Source: Stutzerimonas zhaodongensis (GTDB lineage: Bacteria > Pseudomonadota > Gammaproteobacteria > Pseudomonadales > Pseudomonadaceae). From it: a DNA stretch of 64,000 bases. The notes below the pieces were generated by a model, which worked only from the letters and a program-made list of their open reading frames with translations, was not told the DNA's origin and did not search any database. The position numbers were made by a program, and so were the translations under genes. Within the stretch, counting starts at the first letter, position 1; each line of letters begins with the position of its first letter. Positions 45,182-55,936 of the stretch are shown here, piece after piece. The stretch is from NCBI RefSeq assembly GCF_003696365.1, contig NZ_RFFM01000001.1, forward strand, positions 310,001 through 374,000, written 5' to 3'.

Positions 45182-48025
45182 ATGTGGGTTGCTCAAGCGC
45201 GAGATTGCCGAACCATCGCGGCTGTATTTTTTGAATTGCCGGCTATTTCGCGAATCGTTCTCTTGGCACTCGTCGTGTTGGGCGGTGTGTTCGCCCTGGC
45301 TTCACCCAGTCGAGCCGACACCGCCAGCCCTGGCAGTGTGGCTTTCTGGTACGCCGCCAACCCTCCGCTCGCTGAGCTCGCTCAGTTCGAATGGACCGTT
45401 CTGGAATCGGCACATCTCGAACCTAAAGACGTGGCCTTCCTTCGTGCTCAGGGCAGCGAGCCTTTTGCTTACCTTTCTATCGGCGAATTCGACGGAGACG
45501 TGCAGGCGCCTGGGGTAAATCTGGCTGCGGGCGCAAGCGACGTGCGCAACCAGGCCTGGAACAGCCAGGTGATGTTGCTCTCATCCAGTGCCTGGCAGGC
45601 GCATCTGCTGCGCCGTGCCGAAGCGCTGGCGGGCCAGGGTTATACCGGGTTGTTTCTGGATACGCTGGACAGTTTCCAACTGCTGCCAGAGGCGGAACGA
45701 GAAGAGCAACGCATCGCGTTGCGTGATTTCCTCGCCGAGCTGAAGCGGCGGCAGCCCGCGCTGAAGCTCATATTCAATCGTGGTTTCGAAGTGCTGCCGG
45801 AGCTCTCAGGTGTCGCCTCCGCCGTGGCTGTGGAATCGATCCATGCCGGGTGGGATGCGAACGCCGCACATTACAGGGAAGTACCACAGGCGGATCGCGA
45901 CTGGCTGAACATTCATCTTGATCCGTTGCGCGCCAAAGGGGTGCCGCTGATTGCGATCGACTATCTTCCGGCTACTCAGCGTGACCAGGCCCGAGAGCTG
46001 GCTCAGCGACTGCAGTCGGAAGGCTTTGTGCCCTTCGTGACGATGCCAGATCTCAATTACCTCGGAGTCAGCAGCATCGAGGTCCAGCCACGCCGCATTG
46101 CGGTCGTCTATGACCCGCGCGAAGGTCCGCTTTCGTCGAATCGCGGTCATATGTTCCTCGGTGGGCTGCTCGAGTACCTCGGGTATCGTATCGACTATCT
46201 TGCTGCCGACCAGCTCCCAGACGGCCCCCTCGCCGGGCTTTATGCAGGCGTAGTGACCTGGATGACTAGCGGGGCGCCCGCCGATTCAGCCGGGTTCGAT
46301 CGATGGCTGTCGGCACGCATCGATGAGTCCGTTCCGCTGGCCATCATGGCGGGCTTGCCTGTTACCGATAAGGCCTTGCTGGCCCGCATGGGTCTGCAAC
46401 GGGTTGGTCAGCAGGCCAAGCGTGAAGTCCGGATTGCCAGTCGCGACGAGCGGCTGGTCGGCAGTTTCGAGGCGCCGGTGGTGATCCGATTGCGCGATCT
46501 TGTGCCGCTCACCGTCATCGAAGGCACCGCGACGGCCGCCCTTGAGCTTGTCGACAGCGAGCTGCGTCAGTACGTCCCGATCGCTACGGGGGCGACTGGC
46601 GGTATCGCGCTGACGCCTTACATCCTTGAGGAAGGCCCGGACAGCCAGCGCTGGATCCTTGATCCATTCGCCTTCTTGCAACAGGCCTTGCGGTTACCCG
46701 CTATCCCGCGTCCGGATGCGACCACGGAGAATGGCAGGCGAGTTGCTACGGTGCATATCGATGGCGACGGCTTCCTTTCACGTGCCGAAGTGACAGGGTC
46801 TCCCTATGCGGGGCGTGAGGTGCTCGACACATTCATCAAGCCTCACGCGCTGCTGACATCCGTTTCCGTCATCGAGGGTGAAATCGGGCCCAAGGGGCGC
46901 TACCCGCATCTTTCCCGGGAGCTTGAGCCGATCGCTCGTGAGATCTTCGCCGATGCAAAGGTGGAGGTGGCCACTCACAGTTTCAGTCACCCGTTCTTCT
47001 GGCAGCCTGAGCGGGCTCGGCTGCGCGAAGGTTTCACCGCCGACTATGGGATGTCGATGACCATCCCTGGGTACGACACGCTCGACTTCACACGGGAGGT
47101 CGTAGGCTCGACGGCGTATATAAACGAGCGCCTTACCAGTGCATCGAAGCCGGTGAAGATGATCTTCTGGACGGGCGATGCGTTGCCGGACGCGGCGACC
47201 ATCAAGCTGGCGTACGACGCCGGACTGGCCAACGTCAATGGTGGCACCACCATACTCACTCATGCGCGGCCGTCACTTACCGGCTTGTCGCCGCTGATCA
47301 GGCCAACCGCAGGCGGCGTCCAGTATTACGCCCCTATCATCAATGAAAACCTCTACACCAACCTTTGGCAGGGGCCGTACTACGGCTTCCGCGATGTGCT
47401 GGAAACCTTTGAGCTAACAGACGGGCCCCGTCGGCTGCGTGGTTTGCATCTGTACTACCACTTCTATTCAGCTACCAAGCAGGCCTCCATCCGCACCATG
47501 AAGGAGATCTATCGCTCGATGCTGGCTGAGCAGCCGATCTCACTCTGGATGAGCCAGTACATCACCCGCATGCATGGCCTGCACCAGGCCAGCCTGGCTC
47601 GTCTGGCCGACGGTCGCTGGCAGATTCGCGCAATGGATGGCCTGCGCACGCTGCGCCTGGACCCGAGCCTCGGTTGGCCGGATCTGGCCCGGTCTCAAGG
47701 CGTAGCGGGTGTTCGTGATCTGCCCCAGGGCCGCTATGTCCACCTGAGCAGTTCAGGTGCAGTACTCGCGCTGCGAGGCGAGCGCGACCCGCGTCCCGCG
47801 CTGGAGCAGGCAAATCTGCCGTTACTGGGTTGGGACTATCTCGACGAGAACAGGGTGAAGTTGTCGTTCGCCGGTGAGATGCCCTTGCGGTTTTCAGTGC
47901 GCGCCGTGGGCCGGTGCTCGCTCGATGTGGCGGGTAAACGTTATCAAGCCGTAAAGGCGGATGGATTGTGGCGGTTCGATCTGCCAGGGAAACGAGTGGT
48001 AGATGCGCAGCTCCTCTGTAACTGA
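45182..48025 (+). CDS. pelA: Pel polysaccharide hydrolase/deacetylase
   Basis: 947 residues from ATG 45182. After a signal peptide/anchor (hydrophobic ~23-42) comes a glycoside-hydrolase domain with catalytic Glu218 (VAVESIHAG), the same number as in P. aeruginosa PelA. A NodB-like deacetylase follows: Asp527 and Asp529 (VHIDGDGF), His599 and His603 (THSFSHPFFW); P. aeruginosa has 528/530/600/604. PelA deacetylates and trims the GalNAc-rich Pel polymer in the periplasm. First gene of pelABCDEFG. A 173-base upstream gap must hold the promoter; no convincing FleQ or sigma-54 site was found. Confidence 0.96.
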   Translation: MWVAQARDCRTIAAVFFELPAISRIVLLALVVLGGVFALASPSRADTASPGSVAFWYAANPPLAELAQFEWTVLESAHLEPKDVAFLRAQGSEPFAYLSIGEFDGDVQAPGVNLAAGASDVRNQAWNSQVMLLSSSAWQAHLLRRAEALAGQGYTGLFLDTLDSFQLLPEAEREEQRIALRDFLAELKRRQPALKLIFNRGFEVLPELSGVASAVAVESIHAGWDANAAHYREVPQADRDWLNIHLDPLRAKGVPLIAIDYLPATQRDQARELAQRLQSEGFVPFVTMPDLNYLGVSSIEVQPRRIAVVYDPREGPLSSNRGHMFLGGLLEYLGYRIDYLAADQLPDGPLAGLYAGVVTWMTSGAPADSAGFDRWLSARIDESVPLAIMAGLPVTDKALLARMGLQRVGQQAKREVRIASRDERLVGSFEAPVVIRLRDLVPLTVIEGTATAALELVDSELRQYVPIATGATGGIALTPYILEEGPDSQRWILDPFAFLQQALRLPAIPRPDATTENGRRVATVHIDGDGFLSRAEVTGSPYAGREVLDTFIKPHALLTSVSVIEGEIGPKGRYPHLSRELEPIAREIFADAKVEVATHSFSHPFFWQPERARLREGFTADYGMSMTIPGYDTLDFTREVVGSTAYINERLTSASKPVKMIFWTGDALPDAATIKLAYDAGLANVNGGTTILTHARPSLTGLSPLIRPTAGGVQYYAPIINENLYTNLWQGPYYGFRDVLETFELTDGPRRLRGLHLYYHFYSATKQASIRTMKEIYRSMLAEQPISLWMSQYITRMHGLHQASLARLADGRWQIRAMDGLRTLRLDPSLGWPDLARSQGVAGVRDLPQGRYVHLSSSGAVLALRGERDPRPALEQANLPLLGWDYLDENRVKLSFAGEMPLRFSVRAVGRCSLDVAGKRYQAVKADGLWRFDLPGKRVVDAQLLCN

Positions 48026-51000
48026 ACCCACTCGACTGCTGAGTCCATGGGCGCTGCTGCTGGTGGCGGTGCTCGTTGGCGCCTTGCTGGTGCTGACCTA
48101 TACCGGCGAAGACGTGTTCATGCCCAGCGAAAAACAGCCCGACGCTGTGTCCATCAGTTACGCCGAGCTTCTGCTTGAGGCGCACCCGAACGACACCAGC
48201 TTGCGCCTCAAGCTCATCGAGCAGCTTGTCGAGCTGGGCGACCTCGCGCGTGCGCGCTCGCATGTCTTCAAACTGGCCGAGTCCGAGTCTGACAACGTGC
48301 GCTTCTTTCTTGCCGAGCTTGCAGTGCTGGAAGCGCAGTCGGCCACCGATGGTATATCGGCTTCGACGCTTGCCGCCCTGCGCGATCAGCTAGGCGCCGT
48401 AGAGCGCGGAAGTGTCACCATCGAGCAATTGTCCCGTCTTGCTCGTTATGCGCTGGCCCTGGGCGACCCTGCTTTGGCGGCGCTTACCTATCGCGATCTG
48501 GCGGTTCGAGATGAGGCTCAGCGCGAGCACTGGCTGATCGAGTCAGCGCAGAGCCATCTGGCAGCGGGGGATACGATGGCTGCTGCACGCATCTTCACCG
48601 ACCTGCTTGCCAGCACCGAGCCGTCCGCGGAGCGCCGCGAATACCTCGGCAAGGCGTTTTCAGCGATGGTCGCGGCCGATCAGGGCGAGCAGGCAGCAGA
48701 GCTGGTCCACCGTAATCTCGATCTGTTGAGCGCCGCCGATGGTGATCTGTTCGGCAGGGCTGTTCGGGCTGGGGTCGGTAGCCATCGTTACGATCTGGCG
48801 ATCGACACGGTCACTCGCTGGCGCGAGGCTCAGCCGGACGATGCGTCCGCTGTACACGCCGACATGCAACTTCGCCTCGCGGCGGGGCAATTGGAACAGG
48901 CCTGGGCTGCAGGGCAGCACCTGTCAGCGCTTGGTCCATTGGATGCCGAGACTCTGGAGCTGATGGGCAGGCTCGGTGAGTGGACCGGCCGGACGAGCGA
49001 ATCGCTTGAATTCTGGTTACGTCTGGTCCAGCAACGTGACGAACCGGCGATCCGCGAACATGCCTGGCGTCTGGCGTCACAGCTTTTCGACTATGACAAC
49101 ACCATCGCTTTACTCGCCGGGGCCGGGAAGCTGCGGCAGTTGTCCGATACCGAACTGGATGCGCTGGTATACAGCCATAACGCGCGGGGTACACCAGAGC
49201 AGGCCGAGCGCTGGTTGCGTGACTATCTCCGTAGCAGGCCCGGTCACCAGCGCGCCTGGCTGCATCTTCAGCAGATTCTCGAGCACACCCACCAGCAGGT
49301 CGCGCAGGTCGAGCTGTGGGCAGAGATCGACCGCCGTTTCGGTCTGACGATTGATCAGCGGATCAAGTGGGCCGAGGACCATTGGGAGCTGTTCGACCCT
49401 CAGGCTGCCTGGCGCGTGCTCGACATTGCGGACGCCAAGACGGTGACCGACACAGCTTACTGGCTGCTGCGTGCGGAGCTGGCATGGGAGCTGGAGCGAG
49501 ATGCAGACACGCTCGACGCCTACCAGCGGCTTGCCGCGTTGGGGGTCGGTCCCACCAGCACTGCCGAAGAACGACTCATCGCGCTTTACGAGCGCAACGA
49601 GCCGACTCGTGCGCTGGACGTGATGATTACCAGTTGGGAGCGCAATCGCACGCAGCCCAACCTAACTCGTGCACTGCAATTGGCTATGGAACTCGGCGAT
49701 CTGGGCCGGGTGGAGCGGTTGATCAGTGAAGGACTTCAGCTGCCCGACAGTGACAGGATTGTGGCTATCTGGAGCGCCCGCGCGTTCGTAGCGTCACGCA
49801 ATGGCGACCGCGCCGGGACCGAGCAGATCTATCTTCAGGCGCTGTCGCTTTTCCCCCATGCGGGAGAGTTCCGCGAGCAGCTGCTCTGGCATTACATCGA
49901 TCACGGGGAGCGTGACGCGCTCGGGCCGCTGCTGCAGCAGTGGGAGCCTTTGGCGCGAAAGCAAAGTGGACTGTGGCTTCCCTTCGCAAGCGCAAACCTG
50001 ATGCTCAACCGCAACGATCAAGCCTTGCGCTGGTTCGACCTTTACCTGCGAAAGGATCCTGGCGATGCGCTGGTGCAGGCGGCCTATGCCGATGCGCTGG
50101 ATAGCGCCGGCTATGCGGATCGTGCACTGCGTCTGCGACGTCATGTGCTGCGTAATTTCGAGATGCCTGTGGTTGGAGCCGCCCCGGCGCTCTATCAAAC
50201 CTACCTGCGGTTATTGACGTCAGGGGGCGCGCGCATGGCGGCCGGTGAGCTGGCGCTAAGCTGGAACGATGGCTCGCAGCCGTTGTTGCAGTTGTGGTTC
50301 GACCAGTTCAGCGAGCAACTCGACGCGACCAACCAGGGTGCGCTCAAGGAGCAATGGCTGGCTTGGGCTCGTAGCAAGGGCCTGCGAATCAGTCGCTATG
50401 CCGAACTGCAACAGGCATTGCAAGAGCAGAACCGCCAGACCTTGGAGCGTCTGCTTGCCGAGGGTGGATTGGATCCCGCGCAGCGTGTCGAGGCTTTGCA
50501 GCGTCTGGGCGCTACAGGCCGTGCCTTGGCCGAAGGTCTGCAGGCGCTCTCGCCCGAACAGCCGGTTGCAGTGCAGCAGCAATTACGTCGGCAGACACTG
50601 GCGCTACAGGAGCGCAATCCCCAAGGCGTCCGGATAGGCATGCGCCAACAGGATTTCGGGTCGCTCGAGCTGCAGGGGCAAACCGCAGAGATCGCGGGTC
50701 AACTTGACCATGATTGGCACGCGCAGCTGTCGCTTGGCCGGCAGGACTACTCCGGCAGTGGTCTGATCGGGGTTCGACCAGGCATCGAGCATTGGGCGCA
50801 ATTGCAGCTGACACGTGCTCTGCCGGATGGCTCAGCGGGTGTGGAGGTGGACGTCAGTCGTCATGACGCCGGGGACCGTACGGGATTCGGGCTTACCCGC
50901 AGCCTCCAACTCAACAGTGGCGATACCGTCGAGTTTCAGATGGGGTGGCATCGTCAGGCAGAAGAGAGTGGTCTTCTGCGAGCCATGGGGCGACGCGATT

Positions 51001-51533
51001 CGCTGGGTGTCAGCGGCATTCATGCCATCAGCGCTCGCGACCAGTTCAGCTGGTCTGCGGCGCAGCAACGCTTCAGCACCTTGAGCGGTGAAGCTGTGGG
51101 CAGCGGGCAACAGGTCAATCTCGAGTTGAGCCATGCCGTTTTCTTCGAAGGCCCTACGTGGACGCTTCGCACCGGGCTTAGCTATGCAAGATATGGCACC
51201 TCGAACGACGAGCTGCGTTCAGTTGGCGCGCCTGCGGCCGATCTACTACAGGATCGCTTCGGACAGGCCTACATCGGTAGCACCTGGCGCCGCGGTTTTC
51301 CGGGTGCATTGAATCGCAGCACAGCCCAATTCAGCTGGATCTTCGATGTGCTGGCCGGCTGGCAATGGACCGAACAGCAGACCAACTATGCAATTAACAC
51401 CGGAGTCGGCATGCAGGTGCTTGGCGACGATGAGCTGGCGTTCACCTTTGGCTTTCAGTCCGCACCAAAAAACGGTGATGGCGAGCCAGGTGGAACATTG
51501 GGCATGACTTACAGCACTCGATTCGGGCGCTGA
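48003..51533 (+). CDS. pelB: Pel outer-membrane export protein (TPR scaffold plus porin)
   Basis: 1176 residues (P. aeruginosa 1193). An N-terminal membrane helix (about 13-33), a very long helical TPR region to about residue 870, then a beta-rich C-terminal region (~300 residues with alternating patterns, ending TYSTRFGR) consistent with a porin. It exports Pel and recruits PelA through its TPRs. The gene overlaps pelA by 23 bases, so translation is coupled. Confidence 0.95.
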   Translation: MRSSSVTEPTRLLSPWALLLVAVLVGALLVLTYTGEDVFMPSEKQPDAVSISYAELLLEAHPNDTSLRLKLIEQLVELGDLARARSHVFKLAESESDNVRFFLAELAVLEAQSATDGISASTLAALRDQLGAVERGSVTIEQLSRLARYALALGDPALAALTYRDLAVRDEAQREHWLIESAQSHLAAGDTMAAARIFTDLLASTEPSAERREYLGKAFSAMVAADQGEQAAELVHRNLDLLSAADGDLFGRAVRAGVGSHRYDLAIDTVTRWREAQPDDASAVHADMQLRLAAGQLEQAWAAGQHLSALGPLDAETLELMGRLGEWTGRTSESLEFWLRLVQQRDEPAIREHAWRLASQLFDYDNTIALLAGAGKLRQLSDTELDALVYSHNARGTPEQAERWLRDYLRSRPGHQRAWLHLQQILEHTHQQVAQVELWAEIDRRFGLTIDQRIKWAEDHWELFDPQAAWRVLDIADAKTVTDTAYWLLRAELAWELERDADTLDAYQRLAALGVGPTSTAEERLIALYERNEPTRALDVMITSWERNRTQPNLTRALQLAMELGDLGRVERLISEGLQLPDSDRIVAIWSARAFVASRNGDRAGTEQIYLQALSLFPHAGEFREQLLWHYIDHGERDALGPLLQQWEPLARKQSGLWLPFASANLMLNRNDQALRWFDLYLRKDPGDALVQAAYADALDSAGYADRALRLRRHVLRNFEMPVVGAAPALYQTYLRLLTSGGARMAAGELALSWNDGSQPLLQLWFDQFSEQLDATNQGALKEQWLAWARSKGLRISRYAELQQALQEQNRQTLERLLAEGGLDPAQRVEALQRLGATGRALAEGLQALSPEQPVAVQQQLRRQTLALQERNPQGVRIGMRQQDFGSLELQGQTAEIAGQLDHDWHAQLSLGRQDYSGSGLIGVRPGIEHWAQLQLTRALPDGSAGVEVDVSRHDAGDRTGFGLTRSLQLNSGDTVEFQMGWHRQAEESGLLRAMGRRDSLGVSGIHAISARDQFSWSAAQQRFSTLSGEAVGSGQQVNLELSHAVFFEGPTWTLRTGLSYARYGTSNDELRSVGAPAADLLQDRFGQAYIGSTWRRGFPGALNRSTAQFSWIFDVLAGWQWTEQQTNYAINTGVGMQVLGDDELAFTFGFQSAPKNGDGEPGGTLGMTYSTRFGR

Positions 51534-51559
51534 TGCGGCAATCACAGGGAGAATCAAAG

Positions 51560-52078
51560 ATGTCATCCATTCGTAGCCTGGTCGTACTGGCCATGGTCTT
51601 TCTCATTGGTGGCTGCACCACCTTCACCCAGCAAAGCGCGCCCGGTTTACCACGAGCGGCTGCCTGGGGGCTGGTGCCGGTGGTCAATTACTCTCAGGCG
51701 CCTCAGGCTGGCGAGCGTGCTGAGCAGATTCTTCTCAGTGTACTGGCCGAGCGTGGCCTCCAGCCGCGTCACTATCCTGTGATGCCGCAATCGGAAATAC
51801 CCATGCTTGATGATCGGGAGCGCCTGGCCAAGGCTCTTGCCTGGGCAAAAGCCGAACGCCTCGATTACGTGATCAGCGGCAGTGTCGAGGAGTGGCAATA
51901 CAAGAGCGGTCTGGATGGCGAGCCTGCGGTTGGCCTGAGCCTGCAAGTGATTGAGCCTGCCAGCGGGCGGGTCGTATGGAGCAAGAGCGGAGCGCGTGCC
52001 GGCTGGTCTCGGGAGAGTCTTGCGGGCACCGGGCAGAAGGTTCTGCGTGAGCTCGCCGGCGCGTTGCGTCTCGAATAA
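51560..52078 (+). CDS. pelC: Pel outer-membrane lipoprotein
   Basis: 172 residues from ATG 51560 after AGGGAGAATCAAAG; same length as P. aeruginosa PelC. Lipobox LIGGC with the acylated Cys at residue 19. PelC forms a dodecameric ring under the PelB porin and guides the polymer. Its stop overlaps the pelD start by one base. Confidence 0.95.
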   Translation: MSSIRSLVVLAMVFLIGGCTTFTQQSAPGLPRAAAWGLVPVVNYSQAPQAGERAEQILLSVLAERGLQPRHYPVMPQSEIPMLDDRERLAKALAWAKAERLDYVISGSVEEWQYKSGLDGEPAVGLSLQVIEPASGRVVWSKSGARAGWSRESLAGTGQKVLRELAGALRLE

Positions 52079-53451
52079 TGGCACTCAGCTCGGCACATAA
52101 GGATTTCACGCTGGCCCCACGCGCCAGTACCGCCGTTTCGTGGCTGGAAACCTGGCTGATCACGGGCCTTGCCATCGGCATCGGCTATTGGTTGATGCCT
52201 GCCGACCCGTTGATGGTTGAAAACTCGTTTCCCTGGCCGGTACTCGCGCCATTGCTGCTGGGAATGCGCTACGGCTTCATGCGTGGGCTGGTCAGCGCGG
52301 TGCTGCTGATCCTCGCGCTGATTGCCTACCACCGGTTCGGCGATGGCCTTTACCCCGAAATGCCGGCATCCTTCATTGTCGGTGTGCTGGTCAGTGGCAT
52401 GTTGGTAGGTGAGTTTCGCGATATCTGGGAACGGCGCCTGGAGCGTCTGGACCTGGCTAACGACTACCGTCAGCTGAGGTTGGACGAATTCACGCGGGCC
52501 CACTACATCCTGCGTATTTCCCATGATCGGCTGGAACAGCGAGTCGCTGGGAGTGACCAGAGCCTGCGCAGCTCGCTCGTCGGTTTGCGTAACCAGCTGC
52601 GCAGCTTGCCAAGGGGAGACGATCCGCTCGCGGCGCTGGCCGAGCCGGTGCTGAGCCTGCTCACGCAGTACGGCTCGTTCCGGGCGGCGGGCCTCTACCG
52701 GGTGAAGAGCGGTGCCGCAGTGGCCAGCCCCCTGAGCGTGGTCGGTGATACGGCGCCTCTTGATGAAAATGATCTGCTCCTGCGCATGTGCCTGAAACGC
52801 GGAGAGCTGGTCAGTATTCGTGAAGAGTTGCTCGAGCGTGGCGAGCATAAACAGCATTCCAGCTACCAGCTCTGCGTTCCGCTCATCGATACCGAGGGTC
52901 GCATCCTGGCCATCCTTGCCGTTGAGCAGATGCCCTTTTTCTCCTTCAATGATCGCGTGTTCGGCCTGCTCTCGATCCTGGCTGGGCATATTGCTGATCT
53001 GATCCTGAGCGACCCGCAAACGCTGCAATTGCAAGACATGGACAGCCAGGTATTCAGCCAGAACCTGAAGCGCTCACTGAGCGATGCCAGATCACATGGG
53101 CTGGATGCCAGCCTCTATTGCTTGGAAGTGGGGGCCTCCCCATCCCGTGAAAAACTGCTGCGCCTGATCGAAGACAGCCGACGCGGGCTGGATCTGCAAC
53201 TCAGAGCAGAAAATCAACGCGGTAATACCTGCGTGCTGGTGCTGCTACCACTCACCTCGGCCGAGGGTGCGCAGGGTTACCTGTTCCGTCTGAACGCGTT
53301 GCTGGCCGAGCGATTTGGGGCCGGTGAAACACTTGAGAGTCTGCAGGTGAAAGTACTCGCGCACGACCTCGGTACCGCGAGCGGCCACGACTCGATACGC
53401 CATTTCCTCTACAGCGAGTGCGCCCTGAATGATCAGCAAGTGGCTGTTTAG
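52078..53451 (+). CDS. pelD: Pel c-di-GMP receptor
   Basis: 457 residues (P. aeruginosa 455). About four N-terminal transmembrane helices, a GAF domain (~150-310), then a degenerate GGDEF domain. The I-site RGLD lies at 369-372, matching P. aeruginosa R367xxD370, and Arg404 fits the third ligand R402. The catalytic GGDEF motif is absent. c-di-GMP binding here switches on Pel synthesis. Confidence 0.95.
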   Translation: MALSSAHKDFTLAPRASTAVSWLETWLITGLAIGIGYWLMPADPLMVENSFPWPVLAPLLLGMRYGFMRGLVSAVLLILALIAYHRFGDGLYPEMPASFIVGVLVSGMLVGEFRDIWERRLERLDLANDYRQLRLDEFTRAHYILRISHDRLEQRVAGSDQSLRSSLVGLRNQLRSLPRGDDPLAALAEPVLSLLTQYGSFRAAGLYRVKSGAAVASPLSVVGDTAPLDENDLLLRMCLKRGELVSIREELLERGEHKQHSSYQLCVPLIDTEGRILAILAVEQMPFFSFNDRVFGLLSILAGHIADLILSDPQTLQLQDMDSQVFSQNLKRSLSDARSHGLDASLYCLEVGASPSREKLLRLIEDSRRGLDLQLRAENQRGNTCVLVLLPLTSAEGAQGYLFRLNALLAERFGAGETLESLQVKVLAHDLGTASGHDSIRHFLYSECALNDQQVAV

Positions 53452-54418
53452 CGGCGCGCTGCTGTTCGAGGTCGGCAGCTGGGCGGCCTTTCAAGAGCAG
53501 TTGAGCATCGCGCAGGCAACCTCCTTATACCTGGGGGCGCATGCCCTCAGCAGTGCATTGCTCGCGGGCGGTATCTGGCTGCTGCTGCCTAGACGCTATA
53601 AGTTTCCACTGCCCTGGAGTCCGCTTTTTATCTTCAGTCTGGCATTTTTCGTACCGGGGCTAGGCGCCGTTGGTGTTGCTGCCGCGCTGTTTCCGGCGCT
53701 CTATCTGCCCCGTCGACACAAGCAGCTGACCTGGGACTCCATGGCATTGCCTGAACTGCCCTTCCGCCCTCAGGAGCGAGGCAAGGAGCTGATGTTCAAC
53801 GACGGCGGCCTGCAGGATGTGTTGCGTCACGCCCCGGATACCGAGAAGCGCCTGACCGCTTTATTCGCGACGCGCCGGATGCCTGCACGTGAGGCGATTC
53901 CCATCCTCAAGGTGGCGCTGCGCGATCCGGCCGATGATGTGCGGTTGCTGGCCTATTCGATGCTCGATAAGCAGGAAAGCGAGATCAACCTTCGCATCGA
54001 GACTTCGTTGCAACAGTTGGCGACGGCGGAGGGTTCACACCGGACCGCCCTGCATGATGCCCTGGCGCGCTGGTATTGGGAGCTCGCTTATCTTGGGCTG
54101 GCCCAAGGCAGCGTGCTCGAGCATGTTCTCAACCAGGCACGGGAGCATGCGCAGCATACCCTCGATGGCGGCGATAACCCCTATGCTCACGTGCTTGCCG
54201 GACGCATTGCCCTGGAGCAGGGGCGACTGGACGCGGCGAAGACCCACTTCGACCAGGCTGAGGCTGCCGGCGTAGGCAAGCCGACCCTGGCTCCGTACCG
54301 TGCCGAAACGGCCTTCATCGAAGGTCGCTACGAGGACATTGCGGGACAACTCTGCGAGCTGCCCGATTCGGTCCTGCAACGCCCACCTTTTGCCTCCCTC
54401 GCGAAGTACTGGTTGTGA
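53429..54418 (+). CDS. pelE: Pel inner-membrane TPR protein
   Basis: 329 residues: two N-terminal membrane helices (about 30-50 and 62-90) and a C-terminal TPR-type helical domain. PelE bridges PelD, PelF and PelG in the synthase complex. It starts 23 bases inside pelD and its stop overlaps the pelF start (GTGA), so the three are translated together. Confidence 0.94.
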   Translation: MISKWLFSGALLFEVGSWAAFQEQLSIAQATSLYLGAHALSSALLAGGIWLLLPRRYKFPLPWSPLFIFSLAFFVPGLGAVGVAAALFPALYLPRRHKQLTWDSMALPELPFRPQERGKELMFNDGGLQDVLRHAPDTEKRLTALFATRRMPAREAIPILKVALRDPADDVRLLAYSMLDKQESEINLRIETSLQQLATAEGSHRTALHDALARWYWELAYLGLAQGSVLEHVLNQAREHAQHTLDGGDNPYAHVLAGRIALEQGRLDAAKTHFDQAEAAGVGKPTLAPYRAETAFIEGRYEDIAGQLCELPDSVLQRPPFASLAKYWL

Positions 54419-55935
54419 CCAAGCCTAATCTCGAAACCCCGATCGCTGATGTTTGCCTATTGCTTGAGGGCACATGGCCCTACGTGCGCGGTGGCGTGTC
54501 CAGCTGGGTCAATCAATTGATCCTGGGGCTTCCGGAGTTCACCTTCTCGGTGTTCTTTATCGGTGGCCAGCGAGAAGCCTACGGCGAGAGGCAATACAAG
54601 ATCCCACCAAACGTCGTTCATATCGAAGAGCACTTTCTGGAGAGCGCCTGGCGTCCCGGTGATCCGGTGGAAGTGGCCAAGGGCGAAGGGTCGCGCGACA
54701 GCATGCGGCAGATGCACGAGTTTCTGCATCATCCAGACGAGCCTTCCATCGAGCAGGGTGAGGCTATTCTTGAGATTCTCGCATCGGGGCGCCTGAGCCT
54801 TGATGACGTGTTGCGAAGCCGGTCGAGCTGGGAGGCGATCACCGACGGTTATTCCCAGCACTGCAGCGATCCATCGTTCATCAACTATTTCTGGACGCTG
54901 CGCACCATGCATGCGCCGCTCGTCATGCTTGCTCAGGCAGCGGCCCGGCTGCCGCGGGCCAGGGCCTTGCATTCCATTTCAACCGGCTACGCCGGTCTGC
55001 TCGGGGCGATCCTGCAAAAACGCTGGCAATGCGCATACATGCTCAGCGAGCACGGCATCTATACCAAGGAACGCAAAATCGACCTGGCCCAGGCGAGCTG
55101 GATTTCCGAGGGGGCAGACGAAGCGCTGCGTACCGGTCTGGACGCGGAGTTCAGCTATATCCGCAAGCTCTGGATTCGCTTCTTCGAACGTATCGGTTTG
55201 CTTACCTATCGTGCTGCCGACCCAATCATTTCCCTGTACGACGGCAACCGCCAACGCCAGATAGCCGATGGCGCCGATCCGATCCGTACCCGGGTCATAC
55301 CCAATGGCATTGCGATGGCTGCCTGGGGCGATGCCTTGCAGCGCCGGCCAGCCGGGATCGCACCCATTGTCGGCCTGGTTGGCCGTGTGGTGCCGATCAA
55401 GGACGTGAAGACCTTCATCCGGGCGATGCGCGGCGTGGTTAGCGCCATTCCCGAAGCGGAAGGGTGGGTGGTTGGTCCCGAAGAGGAAGATCGGGCCTAT
55501 GCCGCTGAGTGTCACAGCCTGGTGATCAGCCTGGGCCTCGAAGGTAAGGTGAAGTTTCTCGGCTTTCGACAGATACACGAGCTGCTGCCGAATCTCGGTC
55601 TGATGGTGCTTACATCGATCAGCGAGGCGCAGCCGCTGGTGATACTGGAAGCCTGGGCAGCCGGCACGCCGGTGGTGACCAGTGACGTTGGCTCTTGCCG
55701 TGAATTGATCGAAGGCGCGCCCGATGAAGAGCCAGCATTGGGCTGTGCGGGTGAGGTCGTCGCGATCGCCGATCCGCAAGCTACTTCCCGCGCGATCATC
55801 AACCTGTTTAAAAGCCCGGAACGCTGGCGAGCCGCGCAGGCGGTAGGGCTGCAGCGGGTCAATCGCTATTACACTGAAACGCTCATGCTCGACCGTTACC
55901 GCAACCTCTATCGCAACGCCAAGGGAGAAGTCTGA
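54415..55935 (+). CDS. pelF: Pel glycosyltransferase (GT4)
   Basis: 506 residues, start GTG 54415 overlapping the pelE stop. GT-B fold with N-terminal LLEGTWPYVRGGVSSWVNQL (17 or so residues of a typical PelF start) and the EX7E motif in SEAQPLVILEAW near 400. It uses UDP-GalNAc/UDP-GlcNAc to polymerise Pel in the cytoplasm. No polyglycine loss or truncation is seen. Confidence 0.96.
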   Translation: MTKPNLETPIADVCLLLEGTWPYVRGGVSSWVNQLILGLPEFTFSVFFIGGQREAYGERQYKIPPNVVHIEEHFLESAWRPGDPVEVAKGEGSRDSMRQMHEFLHHPDEPSIEQGEAILEILASGRLSLDDVLRSRSSWEAITDGYSQHCSDPSFINYFWTLRTMHAPLVMLAQAAARLPRARALHSISTGYAGLLGAILQKRWQCAYMLSEHGIYTKERKIDLAQASWISEGADEALRTGLDAEFSYIRKLWIRFFERIGLLTYRAADPIISLYDGNRQRQIADGADPIRTRVIPNGIAMAAWGDALQRRPAGIAPIVGLVGRVVPIKDVKTFIRAMRGVVSAIPEAEGWVVGPEEEDRAYAAECHSLVISLGLEGKVKFLGFRQIHELLPNLGLMVLTSISEAQPLVILEAWAAGTPVVTSDVGSCRELIEGAPDEEPALGCAGEVVAIADPQATSRAIINLFKSPERWRAAQAVGLQRVNRYYTETLMLDRYRNLYRNAKGEV

Positions 55936-55936
55936 C